Below are positions 6,317-13,307 of a stretch of 13,383 nucleotides of DNA, one piece after another. The stretch is from the NCBI GenBank assembly GCA_021817875.1, contig JAKAFQ010000049.1, positions 1-13,383 on the forward strand, in the 5' to 3' direction. The stretch's first letter is position 1. Each line of letters begins with the position of its first letter. A program made the translations under genes and the position numbers. The notes beneath the pieces are model-generated. The model saw only the letters and a program-made list of their open reading frames with translations. It did not search any database and was not told where the DNA came from. This stretch comes from Pseudomonadota bacterium. Lineage in GTDB: Bacteria > Pseudomonadota > Gammaproteobacteria > Steroidobacterales > Steroidobacteraceae.

Positions 6317-6780
6317 TCAGTGATTCACGGCGGCGATCACGGCCGCGCGCATAGGTCGCGCCCAGGCCACGGTGATCGCGGCCTGGCTGTCCGGGGCATT
6401 GTTCCCAGGCAGGCCCACCACGCGTTACTGGTCGCGAGGATCAGCTGAGGATGCACAGCCAAGGCCGCGAGCCGGGTCCACGACGTGAGCTGCTCGGCGC
6501 AGATTGAGGCCCACACGCGCTGGCCGTCGATATCCTGAACATGCTGGATCCACGCCGGGTGCATCCCGACAGAGTTCCAGAGACGCCAGCCACCGCCGGG
6601 CAGAATGCCTGCGGCTTCTTTCTCGAGGGGACGCGCGGATTCGAAGCCATTGGTGCAAGCCCGTGAGTCGCACGAGGACGTGAGCATCGCATCGTACTGA
6701 CGGTCGCCGCGATCCTCGGACTTACTGGGCGAGATCACAGGCCGGGGTTGAAGGTCGGTCCGACGAGTACTTAAGAACAA
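6317..6780 (-). pseudogene. Decayed gene of unknown function with a frameshift
   Basis: Between the HEPN operon and the zinc-ribbon gene, a frame with strong GC third positions encodes GWRLWNSVGMHPAWIQHVQD and continues to LAVHPQLILATSN, ending near 6415. Coding character then moves to another frame, which reads VVGLPGNNAPDSQAAITVAW and ends at a TGA at 6317-6319. The simplest reading is one gene broken by a frameshift near 6410-6416. The 5' end is unclear: the frame opens at 6780, but the first 50 codons do not look like protein. I do not recognise the family. Confidence 0.4.
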
Positions 6781-6804
6781 CAGCGATGTTGCGCGGCCAT
6801 GCGA

Positions 6805-8277
6805 TTATTGATCATCGTTCGCAGGTGCAACTTCCCCAAGGAGAGCGTCGCCTGGGATCCAGAACGTGCCGGGTTGGTCGGGCAGGCGCACTTCCATGAT
6901 CACACTACCGCCCGCCTTGTCGTAACTCACGACGTCAACCACCTCTCCTCTCTTTGTATACTCACCACAATTCCCAAAGGCCGCCAGGCCCATTGGGTCA
7001 TCCGAATCAGGACTCCCGGGCTGAACCTCGATCTCGTTTGAGCCCCTGATGTAATACAACATCCCCACTTCCGATGGACAAGCCAACCCTGCGCGGGCGA
7101 TTTTATGCAAACCGCGCCAATTAACGGTTACGTCCTCTGGTTCGATATTCAAAATGCCACATTGGCTGCCCAACGGAAGATAATCGCCAACAGGCTTCAC
7201 GCCTTTGCAAAGCACGGTAACTGTTTCACCCCTGCTGAGTTTCGCTGCCTTAACTTTGTCGGGCACATCGAGCATGTCGCCCCAAGATCTGCTTCCTGTG
7301 TAGAGAGTAAGAGCTGCATCGCCGTTGCCAAAATCCCTATCGATGATGCGAACCATTCCGGTTATTTCAACTGGTCGCTCGCCATTGGTGAGCTGCCAAG
7401 GGACGTCGTAGTTTCTATACGCAGCGAAAAGCGCAGACGCCATTGTTCGGTAGGGCACAGTGTACTGATGACACGGAGGAGCCTTGCCCACTCCATTTCG
7501 GACGCAGACGTCTCCAACGAGAGTGTCGCCTATAGTCCAGAATGTACCCGGGCGGCCCGGCACGCGTACTTCCGTGATCACTACTCCTGATGTCCGGACA
7601 TCGTCGTAACTAATGACGTCAACGTTCTCTCCTCGATCGAGGCCCACACAGTCTGCGTTAAGCCGTTTCCAGAAGCCTCGGGGATCCGTCTTTGTCGGAT
7701 TCTCGAGAGTGGACATCTCGCTCTTGTCCGGGCAAGCGATGTATGAGTGGGCGACCTTATGGAATCCGCGCCAACTTGCCGTTACCTCCTCGCCGAGTCC
7801 AACCACGTCTATGCTGCAATGGTTCCCTTCCGCTTTATTGAGAACACGCTCCATGTCTTTGCAAGAAGCAGTCACCGTTTCGCCCTTGCTCAAAGTCTCG
7901 GCATAATCCCTGTTGTCGTCGAGCGTCAGCCCAGCAGTTGAAGATCCATTGCCCTCATCGAGGTGGAGAACTATATTACCCGCAAAGTCCCTATCGATAG
8001 TGCGAATTACACCCGTTACCTCGCTTGCCCGTTTACTACCATGACGGACGAATGGGGCGGGTCTCGAATCGGGAGTTGGGCTGTTATTTTCACTAATACT
8101 TGATAAGAACCACACTATCCCAACCAGGACTGCAACTACGATGATCGCATTCCGCCAGCCTTTGCGACCCGCCGCCTGTTTCTTTATCTCTTCGGAGATT
8201 GGGTGGCCGCAGTCTGGGCAGACTGGGGCTTGCTCGGACACCTTTCCACCGCAGGTCGGGCATTTAATGAGCCTCAT
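6805..8277 (-). CDS. Zinc-ribbon membrane protein with two tRNA_anti-like (OB-type) modules, 490 aa
   Basis: A 490-residue protein. It begins with a zinc ribbon (C6-x2-C9 ... C20-x2-C23, CPTCGG and CPDCGH) followed by one membrane helix at about 43-61 (NAIIVVAVLVGIVWFLSS); the bulk is then probably outside the cytoplasm. The rest is an internal duplication, residues about 86-257 and 304-483. Each half has (V/I)TG-(V/M)-(I/V)R-x-IDRDF, then LS(K/R)GETVT, then V(T)-x-(S/N)WRG(F/L)HK(V/I)A, and ends RPGTFW or QPGTFW with (L)(V/L)GEV or GDV. The first segment of each half, with ALFAAY before the second, resembles the tRNA_anti-like OB-fold family. The function is unknown. It stands alone, with no gene close on the same strand. 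Confidence 0.75.
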   Translation of the reverse strand: MRLIKCPTCGGKVSEQAPVCPDCGHPISEEIKKQAAGRKGWRNAIIVVAVLVGIVWFLSSISENNSPTPDSRPAPFVRHGSKRASEVTGVIRTIDRDFAGNIVLHLDEGNGSSTAGLTLDDNRDYAETLSKGETVTASCKDMERVLNKAEGNHCSIDVVGLGEEVTASWRGFHKVAHSYIACPDKSEMSTLENPTKTDPRGFWKRLNADCVGLDRGENVDVISYDDVRTSGVVITEVRVPGRPGTFWTIGDTLVGDVCVRNGVGKAPPCHQYTVPYRTMASALFAAYRNYDVPWQLTNGERPVEITGMVRIIDRDFGNGDAALTLYTGSRSWGDMLDVPDKVKAAKLSRGETVTVLCKGVKPVGDYLPLGSQCGILNIEPEDVTVNWRGLHKIARAGLACPSEVGMLYYIRGSNEIEVQPGSPDSDDPMGLAAFGNCGEYTKRGEVVDVVSYDKAGGSVIMEVRLPDQPGTFWIPGDALLGEVAPANDDQ

Positions 8278-8566
8278 TGTTCGCGCCCCAGGCTGATAAC
8301 CACGGGCAATCCTACACCCCGCGCGCCGAAATCGCAGCGCCCCGGTGCCCTAGGTGCTGACGGTGACGATCCAAGCAGTGTGACCGCCGCGCCGTCCACA
8401 GCGTGGCTCACGGCTTCAGCACAGGAAAGTGTCGCTGGTCCCTGCAAAGCGAACGGTCGCCTATTACGGTTCAGGGGCCGGATGCGGGCATTCACCCTGG
8501 CACGACGCTCACCATGACCGGGGGGCTCCCTCGTCCTATTTGCCCGGCCTGAGCTTCTCGATGCCG
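8278..8566. other. Gap between zinc-ribbon gene and phosphoesterase operon; no gene seen
   Basis: No convincing gene, repeat or terminator is seen. On the minus strand a 16-codon frame (ATG inside the end of the small protein gene, then LSKPDGIEKLRPGK) ends here and might be the original C-terminus of that small protein lost by frameshift; it is too short to call. Short frames in the rest lack coding character. Confidence 0.4.
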
Positions 8567-8803
8567 TCAGGCTTGCTCAGGTCCATTGCCTTGCAGTCGG
8601 CTCACGATCTCACAGATGGACGATACCGAGCACATGCGCAGGTAGGCGGCCTCGACCGACCGCTCACCCCGGATTGCTTGCGCGCGATCCAGCCAATTCT
8701 CGCGCTCCTCGTCGGTGAGCGTCGCCCACCATTCTCCGGCGAGCTTTTCCCATACCTCATCGGATACTCGTTCCAGCGGTAGGGAAGGATTCGTCTCAGT
8801 CAT
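8567..8803 (-). CDS. Small acidic protein of unknown function, third gene of AAA+/phosphoesterase operon, 78 aa
   Basis: A 78-residue acidic protein rich in Trp and Glu (DEVWEKLAGEWWATLTDEE, then NWLDRAQAI). Residues about 15-45 are likely two helices. The start ATG overlaps the stop of the metallophosphoesterase gene by ATGA, so it is almost certainly translated as part of the operon. I do not recognise a family. The last 20 residues may be altered: another frame in the same place reads DLSKPDGIEKLRPGK and could be the original tail. It may be a regulator or partner of the two enzymes upstream, but only the context supports that. Confidence 0.6.
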   Translation of the reverse strand: MTETNPSLPLERVSDEVWEKLAGEWWATLTDEERENWLDRAQAIRGERSVEAAYLRMCSVSSICEIVSRLQGNGPEQA

Positions 8804-9606
8804 AGGGGTACCTCGACAGCGAGTGCCGGGTCGAAATCGGGGTTCGGCTCATAGGGGGAATAGCCCCGAGCGGTGCACACGATACGGGTTTCGCACTCGA
8901 TGTAGTTCAATGAGTTATGCGTGTGTCCGTGAATCCAAAGCGCCGGCATCACGGGCCGGTGTCGCGTCGATTGTGACTGGCGGATGCGAGGCCGACCCAT
9001 GAGGCGAGTGAGGTCGCTCACAAAACTGGCATTTAGCTGCGAGCCATGAAATTGCCGCGCGATGCTCCGCGGACTTGGAGCGTGGTGATTGACGACGACG
9101 GTCGAGCCAGCGAACGGCTCCTTCAGTTTCGCCTGTAGCCACGCGACGCGGGACAGATGGATCACAAGTACTTCCCGAGGCAATAGCGAACCATTGCCGT
9201 TATTACGAATCACGTGGAAATTTTCCATGGCTTCGCGGGCGTAGAGCGATTCCTGCTCGATGGCCGCGGGGCGGCTGTTCGCATCGATAGCGTAGTCTGT
9301 CCAAAGTGTCGCCCCGAGGAAGCGCACGCCACCGAGCACGAGCGCGTCCCCATCGAGCACATCAACGCCGCGTTTACGCCCCTCCTGGAGCATCGCCTCG
9401 ATGTGCTCGGACAGGTCCTCGCCATAGTATTCGTGGTTCCCCGGCACGTAGATTACGGGTGTGAGCCGAAAATGCCGGCGCGCCCAGGCGATGTCTTTTA
9501 CGCCCGCATGGATATCGCCGGGCAGCACGACGATATCGGCGTCGACGGCCGGCGGAGTCCAGTCGGTGAATTCCAGATGCAAGTCGGAGAGGACGCGGAT
9601 TTTCAT
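8800..9606 (-). CDS. Calcineurin-like metallophosphoesterase, 268 aa
   Basis: A full-length 268-residue calcineurin-type metallophosphoesterase. All metal-site motifs are present in order: SDLHLEF (D8, H10), LPGDIH (D31), PGNHEYY (N57, H58), VVNHHAP (H174/H175) and IHGHTHNS (H226, H228). It would use two divalent metals to hydrolyse a phosphomonoester or phosphodiester; relatives act on nucleotides, cyclic nucleotides, RNA or protein, and the substrate here cannot be told. There is no signal peptide, so it is cytoplasmic. An Arg/Gln/Ser-rich insert (about 204-217) before the last motif looks longer than usual. The start overlaps the AAA+ gene's stop (ATGA at 9603-9606), and its own stop overlaps the next start, so the three genes are translationally coupled. 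Confidence 0.88.
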   Translation of the reverse strand: MKIRVLSDLHLEFTDWTPPAVDADIVVLPGDIHAGVKDIAWARRHFRLTPVIYVPGNHEYYGEDLSEHIEAMLQEGRKRGVDVLDGDALVLGGVRFLGATLWTDYAIDANSRPAAIEQESLYAREAMENFHVIRNNGNGSLLPREVLVIHLSRVAWLQAKLKEPFAGSTVVVNHHAPSPRSIARQFHGSQLNASFVSDLTRLMGRPRIRQSQSTRHRPVMPALWIHGHTHNSLNYIECETRIVCTARGYSPYEPNPDFDPALAVEVPL

Positions 9607-10846
9607 ACGAATCCGATCCGCCGCCGGGTTGGTCCTCGGCTGACGGGCGAAAGGGCTACGTGGTCCGATTCCGCGACGAGCGCCCGCGCGAAGCCGCTGC
9701 GCACCATGCGCAGCAGTTCGCGGGTGTCGAGGTCCGATTCCAGGGCCGCTCCCATGCTCGCCTCATCGAGCACCAGAGCGGTCGGACACGCATGCGTCTC
9801 GATGAGCCGCGCGAGGTACTGCCCGAGGATCGCCCGCCGCTGCTCAGCGCTCGGCGGCGCGATGTGAAATTCCGCAAGGCGTGAGCGCAAAGGCGCCGAG
9901 ATGCGCTCCCGCTCGTTCGCGGTGGCGATCAGGACGATCTTGCTCGCATCCATCTCGAGCTGCAACGACATGTCGCGATAGCGTCGTGAGCTGTCCACCT
10001 CCAGGAGGTCGAGCAGTGTATTGGCCGGTGTGTCGCGATACGCACCGCTCTCGGGCGCGAGCTTGTCCACCTCGTCGACGAGCAGGATGGGTGCCGCGCT
10101 GTCATGGAGGGAGAGCGCATCGAACACCATGCCGGGGCGCGAGCCGCTCCAGCGAGCGTCGCTTCCGCACAATTGCATGCCGTCCTGTGCGCCACCGGCC
10201 GAATAGACGGACATTTTCACGCCGATCTGTCGGGCGAGCGTAGCGGCAAAATGATCTTGCCGACGCCGGGATCGCCGGTCAGGAGAATCGGGTCGATACG
10301 CGCATCGGTTGCCGCGTGCGCGCGATTCGCCAGCGTCCACTGTACGCTCAGGTGTTGGAGCACTTCGCGGAAGTTCGCGTATTCTTCCTGGCCGGCGAGT
10401 ATCGCGAAGGGGTTGTAGAGTGCCTGTGGCCCGGCCCACGGGACCGAGCGCCAGCCTTCATCCCGTGCGGCTCGATCGAGGCAGGCGGCACTGCGGGCGT
10501 GCGCTGTGGCGTCCCGCGTATTTGCGGGCTTGTTTCCCAGCACTTCCCGGGCTTGCGCGAGGGCGGCAGGGTCGAACACGCGGACGCTATGTTCCTCACG
10601 CCGCTCTCGCTCCTGCTCCGCCGCCTCAGCCGCCAGAAGCGCCTCGAGCACGGTCGTGCCGTCGCCCTGCGGTGTGCTTTCAGCTGGGTTCGGTTGCGGT
10701 TGCTCGCGCACCAAATTGTCGAGCGCCAAGTGCTCGTGATTCTCGAAAAACCGCCACATCGGCCGGTTGATGAGTTGTCGGCGTTGCCGCCGCTGCTCAT
10801 CGAGATCAGGGCCCCGCGATCGCACGACGCGGATGTCAGAAGTCAT
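9603..10846 (-). pseudogene. Lon/MoxR-like AAA+ ATPase gene, frameshifted inside Walker A
   Basis: Two overlapping frames together encode a AAA+ ATPase of about 414 residues. The first begins at ATG 10846 (GGAAGG upstream) with a charged N-terminal region and runs to ILLTGDPGVGK, where the lysine codon is 10256-10258. The continuing sequence (HFAATLARQIGVKM) is in the next frame from 10253, so one base of the expected threonine codon (GK-T-HF) is missing. After the break come Walker B (ILLVDEVDK), sensor 1 (IVLIATANERE), an arginine segment (APLRSRLAEF) and a helical lid; this part resembles the Lon ATPase domain, but no protease domain is present. As written the product ends soon after GK. 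A sequencing error, recent loss or frameshifting are all possible. It heads the operon with the phosphoesterase and lies 22 bases after tRNA-Trp. Confidence 0.75.
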
Positions 10847-10867
10847 ACAGCACCTTCCGTAAGGCGA

Positions 10868-10944
10868 TGGCACGCGCGGAGGGACTCGAACCCCCAAACC
10901 TGCGGTTTTGGAGACCGCTGCTCTACCAGTTGAGCTACGCGCGC
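10868..10944 (-). tRNA. tRNA-Trp (anticodon CCA), 3' CCA encoded
   Basis: A complete cloverleaf is visible. The acceptor stem is GCGCGCG/CGCGCGT (one G-U pair at the end), the D-arm GCTC...GAGC, and the anticodon arm GCGGT-CTCCAAA-ACCGC reads CCA (Trp). The T-arm is GGGGG-TTCGAGT-CCCTC. Discriminator G73 is the tryptophan identity base, and CCA is encoded. The variable loop appears to have six bases (AGGTTT) rather than the usual five. The gene lies between tRNA-Cys and the AAA+ gene on the same strand. Confidence 0.93.
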
Positions 10945-10960
10945 AAATGAGTCTCATCGA

Positions 10961-11034
10961 TGGAGTCCCCGGCAGGAGTCGAACCCGCCTCGCCTGGGTT
11001 GCGTCCAGGCACCTCACCGCTCGGCCACGGGGAC
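10961..11034 (-). tRNA. tRNA-Cys (anticodon GCA) with unusual C33, 3' CCA encoded
   Basis: A 74-base cloverleaf: acceptor GTCCCCG/CGGGGAC, D-stem GCC/GGT with GG in the loop, anticodon stem CCTGG/CCAGG with loop ACGCAAC (anticodon GCA, Cys), T-arm GCGGG-TTCGACT-CCTGC. Discriminator U73 is the key cysteine identity base, and CCA is encoded. Position 33, almost always U, is C here and position 32 is A, so decoding may be poor or the tRNA may serve another purpose. It lies 16 bases upstream of tRNA-Trp and could share its transcript. Confidence 0.85.
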
Positions 11035-11343
11035 GCACTGCGGCTACTGGTCGGAGTCCAGAGCCGAGAATCAATAGCGTGGAAGTATCCGCACCGCTTG
11101 GGCGCGGATGGAGCTCATCAATCGCGACAGTGCGATATACCGAGGCGTCGCCAGCGACAGCGTAGGAAGAGCGAGCTGTTGGCGGTCGTGTGCATGATGC
11201 GGGGAGTGTACGACGCCGAGCGGGTCCGCGCAAGGACCACCGTACACTCTCGCGTCCGTCAAACGTCATGTCTAGCACCAACAGAACGGCCCTGTCGTCA
11301 ATCTGACACCGGCGGTGGGCGCGCACAGGGTGGTAGGAAAGGC
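11035..11343. other. Region upstream of the tRNA genes; nested hairpin, no gene accepted
   Basis: No gene is convincing. A weak minus-strand frame opens at an ATGA overlap with the small ORF's stop at 11344, but it runs straight through both tRNA genes and has no protein-like character. The clearest structure is the nested inverted repeat at 11204-11249, listed separately. The promoter of the tRNA/AAA+ unit should lie here, but I see no good -35/-10 pair. Confidence 0.45.
11204..11249. repeat. Nested inverted repeat (9-bp outer and 5-bp inner arms)
   Basis: GAGTGTACG (11204-11212) is perfectly inverted as CGTACACTC (11241-11249), and inside it GGTCC (11223-11227) pairs with GGACC (11234-11238). 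The two arms enclose each other, so the transcript or a cruciform could form a long branched hairpin. It lies about 170 bases upstream of tRNA-Cys on the same transcription path. There is no U-tract on either strand. Confidence 0.5.
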
Positions 11344-11610
11344 TCATGTCCCTGCCTCCCACAGCGAGACGGCGATGGACCGGTGCCCCCACCAGCCCGA
11401 CGTGCACCAGCGTCGCGGCGCGCGGGTGATGGTCCATTCCCGCAACGCGGCGTAGCGGCGGAGCGAGAGGCGATGGCGGTGGGGAGCGCGGCCGGCGCGC
11501 TCGATGGTGACGACGGCGCAGCCGGTCTTGCGGTAGGCGCGAATGGCGGCGAGGGGGAGAGGGCGTGCCGCAGAAGTCGGTGCGACGGTGGTACGCTCAG
11601 CGGTAGACAT
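11344..11610 (-). CDS. Small basic hypothetical protein, 88 aa
   Basis: An 88-residue basic protein. GAGG lies 6 bases before ATG at 11610. The middle (LAAIRAYRKTGCAVVTIERA, then HRHRLSLRRYAALREWTI) and the Trp-rich end (PRRWCTSGWWGHRSIAVSL) look protein-like and differ in composition from the GC-rich shadow frames around it. I do not recognise a family. It lies between the integrase and the tRNA genes on the same strand, a place where small excision or regulatory proteins are sometimes found, but no helix-turn-helix or Xis-like pattern is evident. Confidence 0.45.
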   Translation of the reverse strand: MSTAERTTVAPTSAARPLPLAAIRAYRKTGCAVVTIERAGRAPHRHRLSLRRYAALREWTITRAPRRWCTSGWWGHRSIAVSLWEAGT

Positions 11611-11956
11611 GACGGGCCTCGGTCAGTAAACCGGAACGCCCGCAACCGTCGGATCGCGGTGGAGTTCAGTTGTTTACTGCTCGGCCCAGCGAGCGCACCC
11701 CTCAAGAGGGCGTTGTGGAGGGCATCGTCATCCGTGACTGGGGAGAACCTTTTTACGACTTGACGAATTGGTCGGTTGAAGTCCTTCACCTCGAACGTGC
11801 TCTGCTGCCTCGGCACTCCGCCGCATCCGCAAAACGAATGATCCTCGTCCGATATTCTCCAGCACTCCAAGCGTACGTCGCCACGGGAGCGCGTGTAAAG
11901 AGTGCCTTACTCTTATTGTTATATCCGCTCGCGGCGGCGAAAGGCGCGTCGCGCGG
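11611..11956. other. Gap between small ORF and integrase stop; inverted motif, no gene
   Basis: No gene is supported. CAGTAAAC (11624-11631) is inverted as GTTTACTG (11672-11679), which places a possible operator pair just upstream of the 88-residue ORF. An AT-richer patch near 11896-11925 contains a short hairpin (AAGAGT-GCCTT-ACTCTT) beyond the integrase stop and may help terminate its transcript. Confidence 0.4.
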
Positions 11957-13015
11957 TCAAGGGGAGGGGCGCGATCTTGATGCTCTCCCGAGCTTTTTTG
12001 CCAGTTCGGCTGCGTCTGGATGGTAGTACCGTAGAAGCATCTGTGTGCTCTTATGGCCAGTGATCTTGGCCAATTCATGCATTTGAAATCGAGTGGCGAG
12101 CCTCGAGGTAGCCTCGTGCCGCAGGTCGTGTACGCGCACGTCTGTCAGGAACTCCGGATCGGGTGAGTGCCCGGATGTTTCGCATTCCTCAACATACTTC
12201 CTCAGTGCCCGCGCGACCGCCCGAATGAATGCCAAGGTGATCGTGTCCGCCTTGACCCCGAGCACCAGCCCTGAAGTTCGCTGGCCGACGGTACGCAGCG
12301 TCTTGATTGCCTGTGGGGACAGCGGCACGTCGCGGGCATCGCCGTTCTTACAGATTTCGGCGGGTAGCCGCGCGATCTTGCGGGTAAGGTCCAGATGTTC
12401 CCATCGCACCTGACACAGTTCGCCGCGGCGCATGCCAGTCTCGACGGCGAGCGTTAAGAAGGGGGGCAGGACAGCGGATTGGCTGGCGCGCGATATGGCG
12501 TTGAGTTCTGCTGGCGTGACTCGCCTGGTGCGCTGATCGCGAACCTGCGGCTTGCGGACGAGTTGGACAGGGTTCGAGAGGCTTTCCATTCCCCATTCCT
12601 TTCTCGCCACCGTGAACACATGGGAGAGGAGGATCAGGCGGCGCAGCACTGTGCCCGGGGTGTACTTGTGCAGCCAGCCGTCGCGTAGTGTGGCGATATC
12701 TTGGCTGCGGATCGTGGCCATGGGGCGGTTGGCGATCGGGTCGGCGAGCAGAGCGGCGATGACGGAGCGTTCCTTGACGGCACCGTGTTTCTTTGCCGAG
12801 ATTTCGCGCGAGTAGCGGTCCAGCGTCTCGCGCAGGGTGGTGCGCTCGGCTTCGCCTCGGTCTATCCAGATGCCACGCGACATCTCCGACTCGGTCATAT
12901 TTGCCCAGGCGACGGCCTCGGCCTTCGTGTTGAATGTCCGTGTTTGTTGGGCATACCCTTTTTTGCGGACCTGCACGTGCCACTGGTACTCACCCTTTTT
13001 TCGGATCGTTGCCAT
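11957..13015 (-). CDS. Tyrosine site-specific integrase, 352 aa
   Basis: This enzyme recombines the element's att site with the tRNA-Val gene. The start at 13015 (MATIRKKGEYQWHVQV) fits the family; the 16 extra upstream codons encode only a tandem DNA repeat. The N-terminal arm-binding part (about 1-50) is followed by a SAM-like core-binding domain (55-155) and a catalytic domain with ETGMRRGEL (R196), VHDLRHEA (H296, R299), ITGHKS (H321) and LLRYYHP (likely nucleophile Y330). All key residues are present, so it should be active. It reads away from the att site, which starts 79 bases upstream of its ATG. The length of 352 is normal for phage/island integrases. Confidence 0.93.
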   Translation of the reverse strand: MATIRKKGEYQWHVQVRKKGYAQQTRTFNTKAEAVAWANMTESEMSRGIWIDRGEAERTTLRETLDRYSREISAKKHGAVKERSVIAALLADPIANRPMATIRSQDIATLRDGWLHKYTPGTVLRRLILLSHVFTVARKEWGMESLSNPVQLVRKPQVRDQRTRRVTPAELNAISRASQSAVLPPFLTLAVETGMRRGELCQVRWEHLDLTRKIARLPAEICKNGDARDVPLSPQAIKTLRTVGQRTSGLVLGVKADTITLAFIRAVARALRKYVEECETSGHSPDPEFLTDVRVHDLRHEATSRLATRFQMHELAKITGHKSTQMLLRYYHPDAAELAKKLGRASRSRPSP

Positions 13016-13019
13016 GACC

Positions 13020-13041
13020 GAAGTGTGCCAGAAGTGTGCCA
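13020..13041. repeat. Tandem 11-bp repeat before the integrase start
   Basis: GAAGTGTGCCA occurs twice, back to back and perfect (13020-13030, 13031-13041), 5 bases upstream of the integrase ATG. The spacing of one DNA turn suits binding of a protein to one helix face; arm-type integrase sites or autoregulation are candidates. Confidence 0.6.
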
Positions 13042-13093
13042 ATAATTGGAAGTGAGAGCGCAACTATTTGAAATGTAGATAGGTAATGTCCTA

Positions 13094-13138
13094 TTTACAC
13101 GGCGAATGTCGGGGGTTCGATTCCCTCAGCACCCACCA
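13094..13138 (+). other. Attachment site: 3' half of tRNA-Val (anticodon UAC)
   Basis: The sequence reads as a tRNA from the anticodon loop onward: TTTACAC (anticodon TAC, valine), 3' anticodon strand GGCGA, variable loop ATGTC, T-arm GGGGG-TTCGATT-CCCTC, acceptor 3' strand AGCACCC, A73 and encoded CCA at 13136-13138. Nothing upstream pairs as the 5' half; before 13094 the sequence is element DNA with no D-arm. It is therefore a duplicated 3' end left by tRNA-targeted integration, lying 79 bases from the integrase. The intact tRNA-Val should lie at the other end of the element. Confidence 0.85.
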
Positions 13139-13307
13139 ATCACTTCTCTCACCCACTCCCGCTTTGTGCATATAGCCATAATAATCAAGTACGTAGCTCC
13201 GATCTGAAAAAAGCCGGACCCTGTTGGACCTTGCGAGAGCGTGCGCGATGGGGGTGCAAGGCGGGGTAGTTGGAGCGCTGGCCCCTCCGCCTGGGGGGTA
13301 TCAGCCC
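13139..13307. other. Spacer between att site and the next integrase gene
   Basis: 169 bases with no gene or clear repeat. It should hold the promoter of the following integrase. A GGGGGG run at 13293-13298 lies 9 bases before the next start and may act as its ribosome site. Confidence 0.4.

Noticed and set aside
10245..10260. Programmed ribosomal frameshift in the AAA+ gene
   Set aside because: No X-XXY-YYZ slippery heptamer is present, and neither shift would restore the Walker A threonine; indel or error is simpler.
10847..11437. Upstream extension of the AAA+ frame through both tRNA genes
   Set aside because: Two well-formed tRNA genes lie inside it; the real start is ATG 10846 with GGAAGG upstream.
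11298..11870. 190-codon minus-strand frame rich in Pro, Ser and Arg
   Set aside because: The composition is that of a shadow frame; the 88-residue frame at 11344-11610 is more protein-like and has a ribosome site.
13094..13138. 3' end of tmRNA or an intact tRNA
   Set aside because: The loop carries a clear valine anticodon and the acceptor strand is AGCACCC-A-CCA; no 5' half lies upstream.
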